Of a stretch of 5,244 nt of DNA, positions 1 to 5,244 are shown piece by piece. Positions within the stretch are counted from its first letter, which is position 1, and each line of letters begins with the position of its first letter. The notes beneath the pieces are model-generated. The model was given only the letters and a program-made list of their open reading frames with translations. It was not told the origin of the DNA and did no database searches. Both the position numbers and the translations under genes were made by a program. The DNA is from an uncultured Bacteroidales bacterium (GTDB lineage: Bacteria; Bacteroidota; Bacteroidia; Bacteroidales; UBA932). The stretch is taken from assembly GCA_947305045.1 (NCBI GenBank), contig CAMZCW010000173.1:1-5244 (forward strand). Reading direction: 5' to 3'.

Positions 1-56
1 AAAATGCGATTCTTAGAGGCTTCGAAAAACGGATCCTTTTTCAGCGGCCTCGGCAT
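1..56 (-). CDS. Possible start of a further gene, running off the left edge
   Basis: An ATG at 56 opens a minus-strand frame that remains open to the window edge and reads MPRPLKKDPFFEASKNRI (18 full codons). A purine-rich AAGGTGG ends 6 bases before the ATG, one base from the AAGGAGG ribosome-binding consensus and the clearest such site in the window. The gene would start 76 bp after the SDR stop, in the same direction. Eighteen residues are too few to assign a family. The call rests only on the start codon, the ribosome site, the position and the absence of stops, and the same frame is also open upstream without a stop because the spacer is GC-rich. Confidence 0.4.
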   Translation of the reverse strand, partial: MPRPLKKDPFFEASKNRI

Positions 57-132
57 GAAATCCCACCTTGCCCATTCGGTTCCACTACCTTGCCCGCCGT
101 CAGGCCCCACGCCCTCCCCAGGCCCCGCTCGC
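57..132 (-). other. 76-bp intergenic spacer after the SDR gene
   Basis: This is the only non-coding stretch that can be recognised in the window. On the minus strand it is G-rich (GGGGCCTGGGGAGGGCGTGG near the SDR end). I see no GC stem followed by a T-run that would make a convincing intrinsic terminator, and no TAnnTTTG promoter box, so read-through into the next gene is possible. Apart from the candidate ribosome site near its left end it holds nothing I can name. Confidence 0.5.
63..69 (-). promoter_or_regulatory. Candidate ribosome binding site (AAGGTGG) for the left-edge gene
   Basis: On the minus strand AAGGTGG is followed by GATTTC and then ATG (56-54), a 6-base spacing. It differs at one base from AAGGAGG. 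Bacteroidota rely little on such sites, so it is supportive only. It is what decides the proposed start of the partial gene. Confidence 0.35.
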
Positions 133-966
133 TTACTCCCCGGCCACCAGTTTGGCCAGGCGGGGGGAGCCCAGCAGGCGGACCACTCCGTCCCACCAGC
201 GGGTGGGAAGGACGGCGTGCCAGAACACCATGGTCCAGGAGCCGGCGGCCACCACGTAGCGGGCGCGCGGCCTGCGGGAGCGCACGGCCCGGCAAATGGC
301 ACGCGTGACCACGGACGGGTGGGAGAACATGGAGCCGGCAAAGGTTTTCCGGACCATCCTCGCCTCCGCCAGGGCCGGCTCCTCATACGCCGTACCCCGT
401 GCGCAGGCCTCCAGGTTATCGGCCGTAATGGCCCCCCAGCCCGTGCGGGTGGCACCCGGCTCGATGAGCACCACCTTCACGCCAAACGGCGCCATCTCAA
501 TACGCAGGGCATCGGAAAACGCCTCTACAGCAAACTTGGACACATTGTACCAGCCGCCAAAATACAGGCACGCCTTTCCGCACACGGAAGAAATATTGAT
601 GATGCGTCCGTCCCGGCGCTCCCGCATGCCGGGCAGCACCTTCTTGCACAGTGCCGCCAGGCCAAAGAGATTCACTTCCATCTGCCGACGGCCTTCCTCC
701 AGCGAAACGGCTTCGATAGGCCCGAATGAGCCATAGCCGGCGCAATTCACCAGCACATCCACAGGACCTACTATCGCCAAACACGCGTCGATAGCATCTT
801 CGGAAGTCACATCCAGCGCCACGGGCGTAATGCCATACTCCCGCAGCGGCTCCATCCGCTCTACCCGCCGTGCTGCGGCAAACACTTTGTAACCCGCCTT
901 GGCCAGTGCCTGGGCGGCATCGAAGCCCATCCCACTGCTGGCTCCGGTAATAAGAACAGTTTTCAT
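133..966 (-). CDS. Classical short-chain dehydrogenase/reductase (17beta-HSD-like group), probably NADP(H)-dependent
   Basis: A 277-residue cytoplasmic oxidoreductase with a Rossmann fold. The dinucleotide motif TGASSGMG is at residues 7-14; the Arg33-Arg34 pair after strand beta-2 favours NADP(H); LDVTSE (51-56) positions the adenine; NCAG is at 74-77 (a Cys variant of NNAG). The catalytic tetrad is complete: Asn99, Ser127 (INISS), Tyr140 and Lys144 (YNVSK), with the usual 13-residue Ser-Tyr spacing. IEPGATRTGW (168-177) is the PG motif region. NCAGYGSFGPIEAVSLEE and LRIEMAPFGVKVVLIEPG resemble the 17beta-hydroxysteroid-dehydrogenase-like classical SDRs, whose bacterial members have varied or unknown substrates, so no substrate is assigned. 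The start at 966 puts the Rossmann motif at the N-terminus; the frame extends to 1047 but only inside the peptidase gene. It begins 1 bp after the peptidase stop (TGATATG) with no Shine-Dalgarno, suggesting translation re-initiation. Confidence 0.93.
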   Translation of the reverse strand: MKTVLITGASSGMGFDAAQALAKAGYKVFAAARRVERMEPLREYGITPVALDVTSEDAIDACLAIVGPVDVLVNCAGYGSFGPIEAVSLEEGRRQMEVNLFGLAALCKKVLPGMRERRDGRIINISSVCGKACLYFGGWYNVSKFAVEAFSDALRIEMAPFGVKVVLIEPGATRTGWGAITADNLEACARGTAYEEPALAEARMVRKTFAGSMFSHPSVVTRAICRAVRSRRPRARYVVAAGSWTMVFWHAVLPTRWWDGVVRLLGSPRLAKLVAGE

Positions 967-967
967 A

Positions 968-2413
968 TCAGTGCAGTAAAACGCCGGACCCCGGCTTTTC
1001 AAATGGAACTTCAAAACGATCAAGCGCGCCCTTCGTGGGCATGGCAACAGGTAAGCCGCTCATGTGCCCCAGCGCAACGGACAGCATGGCCTCGGTAGGA
1101 TCCCCCAGCTGAGCGCCGTCGCGCGGGTCGTCATAGGCCTCATAATCGGCAGGAATGCCCTCCGGCATGCTCAGCGTTACGCCATTGCAGTCCGTGTAGC
1201 GGGACGCGATGACATACAGGCCCCAGGTTTTGGTATAGCGGAACGCTTCGTCAAAGTTGATATCGGTCTTTTGCTTTTGCAGTTGCTTAAACCAGTTTTC
1301 GGCCGTAATCATATAACCCCCGCAGAACTTGCCCATGGTCCGGGTGCCCACCAGCTGCACGTCCATGTAGGGCATGAGTCCGCAGATGAGCGACTCCGAG
1401 GCCGACGCACTTTGCCCGGTCACCAGCACCCAGAGGCGTTTGACCCCCGGATTGGCATTGAGCATGTTCAGCATGATTTTTCCGCTGGAGAGCGTGACCT
1501 CCATGGTCGGAGCAAAGCGGGTCTCGGTATCCATCTTGGGGCCCAGGATGCTGTTGTAGACATCCATGTTAAAGATCTCTTTCCGCTGGACCACTTCCGG
1601 CGGGGCAATCAGGGAAGCAAGAACCTGGCCGGTAATGATATAGCCGCCGGAGTTATAGCGCAGGTCCAGCACCAGCTCCTGGATGCCGTCGGCCTTGAAC
1701 TGCCGGAAAACGTCCACCAGGTCTTTGCAGGCATCCAGTGTAAAGTCCGTGAAATGCAGATAGCCCACCTTCCGTCCTTTTACCTCCAGCGTCCGGGCCG
1801 TGTGTACCGGATTCGCGTACATCTGGACGGCGGTCATGCTGACTACGCTGCCGTTTGCCAATCCCAGCCGGATGGTTTCCGGAAAGTAGTAAATCTTGTT
1901 GTTGAGGATCTCCGAATAGTTGCTCATATTGAGCGTTATGCCGTCCACGGTCCGCACTACATCGCCCCGCTTAAGGCCGGCCTTGCGGGCGGGAGAATCG
2001 GCATAGGTGAGCGTAATTTCCATCACTACGTCCTCGCTGTCCTTCACGCGCAGCAGCACGAAGTCCAGGCCAAAACTTTTCCCGTTGCCGGTGATACTGC
2101 TCTGGAACGGCGTGTAGTCTTCCATAAGCCGGGTCCACTGGTCCACCAGCTTGCCACCCTCCTTGTACCGCAGGGAGGCCACCTTTTCCACCGGGTCCAG
2201 GGTATAGTCCCACTCCTCCAGCTCCTTCAACACCTTGTCCCGCCACAGGTAGTAGGGGTTCATGATGTTATAGGCAAACAGGTTGGTGTAATATTGGTCA
2301 TCCCGCGTGGGGGTGCCGGGCGTAATCTGGGGAGTCGTCTCCTGCTTTTTGCAGGAAAATACCAGCAGCAACGCCGACAGGAAAAATGACAGTCTAAAAA
2401 TATTTTTTCTCAT
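968..2413 (-). CDS. S41-family (C-terminal processing type) serine peptidase, PDZ-containing lipoprotein
   Basis: A 481-residue predicted endopeptidase of the CtpA/Prc/Tsp superfamily, anchored as a lipoprotein facing the periplasm or at the outer membrane. The start at 2413 is chosen because it yields a lipoprotein signal: basic MRKNIFR, hydrophobic 8-19, lipobox V-F-S-Cys21. The frame stays open to 2503, but the extra 30 residues are rodA sequence in another frame and would hide the signal. No acidic run follows Cys21 (CKKQE), so there is no clear surface-export signal. Residues 40-105 form an N-terminal region, about 113-198 a PDZ-like domain (FGLDFV..., SPARKAGLKRGDVV), and 215-425 the S41 protease core (VGYLHFTDF, LVLDLRYNSGG at 247-257). 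The Ser-Lys dyad is intact: Ser337 in GQSASASES and Lys362 in GTRTMGK, with the 25-residue spacing seen in CtpA and Prc. Its substrate is unknown. It overlaps rodA by 20 bp and ends 1 bp before the SDR gene. I recognise the family, not a named gene. Confidence 0.92.
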   Translation of the reverse strand: MRKNIFRLSFFLSALLLVFSCKKQETTPQITPGTPTRDDQYYTNLFAYNIMNPYYLWRDKVLKELEEWDYTLDPVEKVASLRYKEGGKLVDQWTRLMEDYTPFQSSITGNGKSFGLDFVLLRVKDSEDVVMEITLTYADSPARKAGLKRGDVVRTVDGITLNMSNYSEILNNKIYYFPETIRLGLANGSVVSMTAVQMYANPVHTARTLEVKGRKVGYLHFTDFTLDACKDLVDVFRQFKADGIQELVLDLRYNSGGYIITGQVLASLIAPPEVVQRKEIFNMDVYNSILGPKMDTETRFAPTMEVTLSSGKIMLNMLNANPGVKRLWVLVTGQSASASESLICGLMPYMDVQLVGTRTMGKFCGGYMITAENWFKQLQKQKTDINFDEAFRYTKTWGLYVIASRYTDCNGVTLSMPEGIPADYEAYDDPRDGAQLGDPTEAMLSVALGHMSGLPVAMPTKGALDRFEVPFEKPGSGVLLH

Positions 2414-3917
2414 TCCGATACAAAGATAAGAAAATGAAAATGAGGATGGTAAAGGCCCATAGCGACGAGCCGCCGTACGAGAGCAGGGGCAGGGGAATGC
2501 CAATCACGGGCATCAGGCCGACGGTCATGCCCACGTTGATGAACAGGTGCATGAATACGCACGCGGCCACGCAGTAGCCGTAAATGCGCGTGAACTTGCC
2601 CCGGCAACTTTCCGCATCCAGTACCAGGCGGGTAATGAGGAAGGTATAAAGGCCAATCACCAGCAGGCAGCCCACAAAGCCCCATTCCTCGCCCACGGTG
2701 CAGAAAATGAAGTCCGTAGCCTGCTCCGGCACAAAGCCGAAGGTGGTCTGCGTGCCCTGCAGATAACCCTTCCCGAAGAGACCGCCGGAGCCAATCGCAA
2801 TCTTGGACTGCAACACATTGTAACCCACCCCGGAAGGGTCCTCCTTGAGCCCCAGCAGCACCTCAATGCGGCTCCGCTGGTGCGGCTGCAGCACGTGCTG
2901 GAAAATGTAGTCGGTGGAGAATACCAGCGCTACACCGGCAAGCCACACGCCCAGCGAAATGGCCAGGAAGCGGTCTTTCCGGTCCCAGGCCCACACGGCC
3001 AGCACCGGGAGCGCCAGCCCGCACAGGCCCAGCAGCACCCACAGCGGATTCACATCCAGCAGAAAACTCCACGTATAGTGATACGTTTCATGGGCCGATG
3101 GCACCCACACGCGGGAAGACAGGAAATCCATGTGCGCCTGCACCCTGTCGCAGAAGTGTTGCAGCACAAACGGGAAAGCCCCCATCACCAGCACAAAGAT
3201 GCCGCCGTACAGCAGCCGGTCATTGCGTCGTTCTTGGGGCCCCATGTATGCGTTGCACAGCAGGAGCATGGCGGTCATCAGCAGCACCGGCCAGTAGGCG
3301 CTCCATCGGAGCGTTCCCACAAAGAGCATGATTACCAGGCCAATGGCCCCCAGCCACCAGCCGGAAAGCCCCTCCCGGTACAGCACAAAGATAAAGCCTG
3401 CATACACCAGCGCACTGCCGGTTTCACTCTCGCCGATAATCACCAGCATGGGTACGCCAATGATGAGCACTGCCGTCCAGAAGTCTTTCCAGCGCGTGAT
3501 GCGGAAGTTTTGCTGGCTCATCACGTAGGCGAGCAGAAGCGAGGTCGATATCTTGGAAATCTCCGCCGGCTGGAAACGGACAGGCCCCAGGTTGAACCAC
3601 GAGTGCGACCCCTTGACATCCGACGAGACAAAAATCACCAGCACCAGCAATCCCAGCACCGCCGCGTAGAACGGAATGCAGCCGGACTCCCACATGCGCG
3701 GCGGAATCAGGTACAGGATGGTTCCCGCCAGCCCCAGCGAGGTAAGAATCCATACAAACTGTTTGCCGGCGCGGGAACTCCAGGACAGCAGGGACCCGGG
3801 CTCCGTGCTATGCGTGGCGGCGTAAATATTGAGCCAGCCAATCACCACCAGCACCAGGTAGGTGCCGATGAGCCACCAGTCCACGGACTGCCGGGTATGG
3901 GTGCGCCGCTCAGTCAT
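2394..3917 (-). CDS. rodA: RodA, SEDS peptidoglycan glycosyltransferase
   Basis: This 507-residue polytopic inner-membrane protein belongs to the SEDS family and polymerises lipid II into glycan strands together with PBP2. Visible family signatures are SWFNLGPVRFQPAE (residues 106-119, including the conserved Trp107), ETGSALV (165-171), YREGLSG, then HQRSRIEVLLGLKEDPSGVGYN, in which Asp360 matches the essential extracellular-loop Asp of B. subtilis and Thermus RodA. AIGSGG, GKGYLQGTQ, PEQATDFIF (398-405), GIPLPLLSYGGSS and the C-terminal hydrophobic stretch follow. I count about 14 hydrophobic segments, against 10 in the 370-residue E. coli protein; the surplus lies between residues 205 and 335. 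The ATG at 3917 overlaps the mrdA stop and gives an N-terminus (MTERRTHTRQ) that fits a short cytoplasmic tail; the upstream signal is weak, suggesting translational coupling. The 3' end overlaps the next gene by 20 bp. FtsW is the alternative, but the pairing with PBP2 and overall motif match favour RodA. Confidence 0.95.
   Translation of the reverse strand: MTERRTHTRQSVDWWLIGTYLVLVVIGWLNIYAATHSTEPGSLLSWSSRAGKQFVWILTSLGLAGTILYLIPPRMWESGCIPFYAAVLGLLVLVIFVSSDVKGSHSWFNLGPVRFQPAEISKISTSLLLAYVMSQQNFRITRWKDFWTAVLIIGVPMLVIIGESETGSALVYAGFIFVLYREGLSGWWLGAIGLVIMLFVGTLRWSAYWPVLLMTAMLLLCNAYMGPQERRNDRLLYGGIFVLVMGAFPFVLQHFCDRVQAHMDFLSSRVWVPSAHETYHYTWSFLLDVNPLWVLLGLCGLALPVLAVWAWDRKDRFLAISLGVWLAGVALVFSTDYIFQHVLQPHQRSRIEVLLGLKEDPSGVGYNVLQSKIAIGSGGLFGKGYLQGTQTTFGFVPEQATDFIFCTVGEEWGFVGCLLVIGLYTFLITRLVLDAESCRGKFTRIYGYCVAACVFMHLFINVGMTVGLMPVIGIPLPLLSYGGSSLWAFTILIFIFLSLYRNEKKYF
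2421..2428 (-). promoter_or_regulatory. TATCTTTG box, possible Bacteroidota -7 promoter element before the S41 peptidase
   Basis: The minus strand reads TATCTTTG, a full match to the Bacteroides -7 consensus TAnnTTTG, ending 7 bases before the peptidase ATG at 2413. A transcript from it would have almost no leader. Against this, no TTG/TTTG -33 element is visible at the usual 19-21 bp (only a TTTA), the octamer is also rodA coding sequence (Leu-Ser-Leu-Tyr), and the same octamer occurs inside rodA at 3386-3393, where no gene starts. Confidence 0.22.
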
Positions 3918-5244
3918 GTTTTACGCGGTCCATCAGGTCGCTTTCCATCATTCTTTTTTCCAACTCCGGCCGGGAAGTTTTGCCTTTGAGGTATTTCTCC
4001 GCCATGAGCGAGGCTATGGGCGCAGCGTAGGCCGCCCCAAAGCCGCCATTTTCTACATAGGCCGCCAGGGCAATCTTGGGCTTGTCTTTGGGCGCGAAGC
4101 AAATGAACACGGAGTTGTCTGCGCCGCGCGGGTTTTGCGCTGTTCCGGTTTTTCCGCAGATATCCAGCGAGTCCACGTGGGCCACCCGGGCCGTTCCGCC
4201 GGCCCCGGCGGGGGCATTCACCGCCAGCCACATGCCCCGGATTACCTTGGGGAAGTGCGTAGTATCTACCAGGGTGTACTGTTTCTCGTAGAAGCGCGGG
4301 TCAATCTCCACGCCTTCCGACGCCTTCACAATATGCGGAATATAGTAGTGCCCCCGGTTGGCAATGGTAGCGCAGAGGTTGGCCAGGTGCATGGGCGTTG
4401 CCAGAATTTCTCCCTGGCCGATGGAAAGGGACAGCACTGTGGTGGAGTTCCAGCGTCCGCGGCCATAGGAGCGGTTGTAGGTGCGCGAGGACGGGATGCT
4501 GCCGGAGAGTTCGGCGGGGAAGTCGCTCCCCAGCTTGCGCCCGAAGCCAAAACTCTTCACGTACTCGTTCCAATGGTCCAGCCCGTCCGCGGGGGAGTCG
4601 TATTTGCGGTTATCGACAATATTCTTGAGGACGTAGCAGTAGTAGGCGTTGCAGGACATCATGATGCTCTCTTCCATGTCGATGGGCGAGCGGTGTCCGT
4701 GGCAGCCCAGCTTGTGCCCCGCGCCGTAGTGGTAGCCGTGCGAACAAGGGTAGCGCATCTCTGGTCGCAGTACGCCTTCCTGCATGCCGATGAGCGCGTT
4801 CACCAGTTTGAACACCGACCCCGGAGGGTAGGAGGCCTGCACGGCGCGGTTGTACATGGGCTTGTAAGGGTTTTTGGCAATCTCGTTATAGTGTTTGCCA
4901 ATATCGGCAAGCTGTTCCACGTCAATGCCCGGGGACGACACCAGGGCCAGGATTTCACCGGTGGACGGCTCCAGGGCCACTACGGAGCCCACCTTGCCGG
5001 CCATGAGCTCCTGCCCATACTGTTGGAGCTGTGCGTCAATGGTGGTGACAATGTTTTTGCCCGGGACGGCTTCCTTGTCCATGGTGCCGTCCTTGAAGGG
5101 CTGTTCAATCTGGTTGCGGGCGTTGCGGAGGTAGATGTGGTAGCCTTTCTCCCCGCGGAGGTCCCGCTCTCGCGCGGCTTCAATGCCCGTCATGCCGGCA
5201 TAGTCGCCGCTGCGGTATTCGCCGGGATGGCGCTCCATGTAGCG
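3910..5244 (-). CDS. mrdA: Penicillin-binding protein 2 (elongasome transpeptidase), 5' end missing
   Basis: This is a class B penicillin-binding protein that crosslinks peptidoglycan in the periplasm during cell elongation, as partner of RodA. The reading frame is open at the right edge (codons for R-Y precede the first Met at 5238), so the true start and the membrane anchor lie outside; about 444 codons are present and some 170-200 residues are probably missing for a family of about 600-640. Numbering from Met 5238, residues 1-35 are the end of the pedestal domain (GDYAGMTGIE, DLRG). The transpeptidase domain has all three catalytic motifs: SVFK (Ser141, Lys144; codons at 4818-4807), SCN (Ser195-Asn197; 4656-4648) and KTG (363-365; 4152-4144). 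The GQGE motif and PHIV segment after it are also typical. A C165/C179/H182/C196 set looks like the PBP2 zinc site. The stop overlaps the rodA start by 8 bp (ATGACTGA). FtsI/PBP3 is less likely because rodA, not ftsW, follows. Confidence 0.96.
   Translation of the reverse strand, partial: RYMERHPGEYRSGDYAGMTGIEAARERDLRGEKGYHIYLRNARNQIEQPFKDGTMDKEAVPGKNIVTTIDAQLQQYGQELMAGKVGSVVALEPSTGEILALVSSPGIDVEQLADIGKHYNEIAKNPYKPMYNRAVQASYPPGSVFKLVNALIGMQEGVLRPEMRYPCSHGYHYGAGHKLGCHGHRSPIDMEESIMMSCNAYYCYVLKNIVDNRKYDSPADGLDHWNEYVKSFGFGRKLGSDFPAELSGSIPSSRTYNRSYGRGRWNSTTVLSLSIGQGEILATPMHLANLCATIANRGHYYIPHIVKASEGVEIDPRFYEKQYTLVDTTHFPKVIRGMWLAVNAPAGAGGTARVAHVDSLDICGKTGTAQNPRGADNSVFICFAPKDKPKIALAAYVENGGFGAAYAAPIASLMAEKYLKGKTSRPELEKRMMESDLMDRVKHD

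Noticed and set aside
24..42. Inverted repeat GAAAAA-7-TTTTTC around GGATCC, considered as a terminator
   Set aside because: The stem is six pairs, almost all A-T, with no GC stem, and it falls inside the proposed left-edge coding frame.
4..729. 241-codon open frame on the plus strand at the left edge
   Set aside because: It is mostly antisense to the SDR gene, and low-complexity Gly/Pro/Ala/His-rich at its start. The peptide EASKN occurs both here and in the minus-strand frame at 1-56 only because the DNA there is partly self-complementary.
967..1047. Upstream extension of the SDR frame to an ATG at 1047
   Set aside because: It would add 27 residues before the N-terminal Rossmann strand and overlap the end of the peptidase gene; classical SDRs start a few residues before TGxxxGxG, as the 966 start does.
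1064..2389. 441-codon open frame on the plus strand, opposite the S41 peptidase
   Set aside because: It is antisense to a gene with an intact Ser-Lys dyad and PDZ domain, and has shadow-like composition (His/Gln/Arg-rich). No ribosome site or family motif was seen.
3386..3393. Second TATCTTTG octamer on the minus strand, inside rodA
   Set aside because: It encodes part of a hydrophobic segment (FIFVLY) and no gene starts nearby, so it is taken as chance.
2547..3989. 480-codon open frame on the plus strand, opposite rodA
   Set aside because: It is exactly antisense to a clear rodA. Its translation is rich in His, Gln, Pro and Arg with no hydrophobic core or recognisable motif, as expected for the reverse of GC-rich membrane-protein codons.

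Overview
The window reads as a piece of a Bacteroidota chromosome, most likely order Bacteroidales. The evidence is a short lipoprotein signal ending in FSC-KK, a RodA with the long architecture and C-terminal motifs I associate with this phylum (YREGLSG, HQRSRIEVLLG, GTQT...FVPEQATDFIF), near absence of Shine-Dalgarno sequences before internal genes, and a TATCTTTG box like the Bacteroides -7 element. The DNA is GC-rich for the phylum. A Rikenellaceae/Alistipes-like host would fit, but that is only a guess.

All supported genes lie on the minus strand, so transcription runs from right to left. From the right edge: the 3' three-quarters of mrdA (PBP2, transpeptidase of the elongasome), running off the window at 5244; rodA (SEDS glycosyltransferase), overlapping mrdA by 8 bp; an S41-family Ser-Lys peptidase with a PDZ domain and lipoprotein signal, overlapping rodA by 20 bp; and a classical SDR oxidoreductase starting 1 bp after the peptidase stop. 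After a 76-bp gap, a probable further gene starts at 56 and leaves the window at the left edge.

The two right-hand genes form the lateral-wall synthesis pair: RodA polymerises lipid II glycan strands and PBP2 crosslinks them. In Bacteroidota this pair commonly follows mreBCD, so mreD is expected just beyond the right edge. The overlaps and the 1-bp junction suggest one transcript with coupled translation through the SDR. Why an S41 lipoprotein and a dehydrogenase share it is not shown by the sequence; an envelope-processing role for the peptidase is plausible, while the SDR may be a passenger.

No RNA gene, mobile element, CRISPR array or large repeat is visible. The plus strand carries long open frames opposite these genes, but they look like shadows of GC-rich coding sequence. 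This appears to be an ordinary core region with a few points worth checking, not an evident new system.
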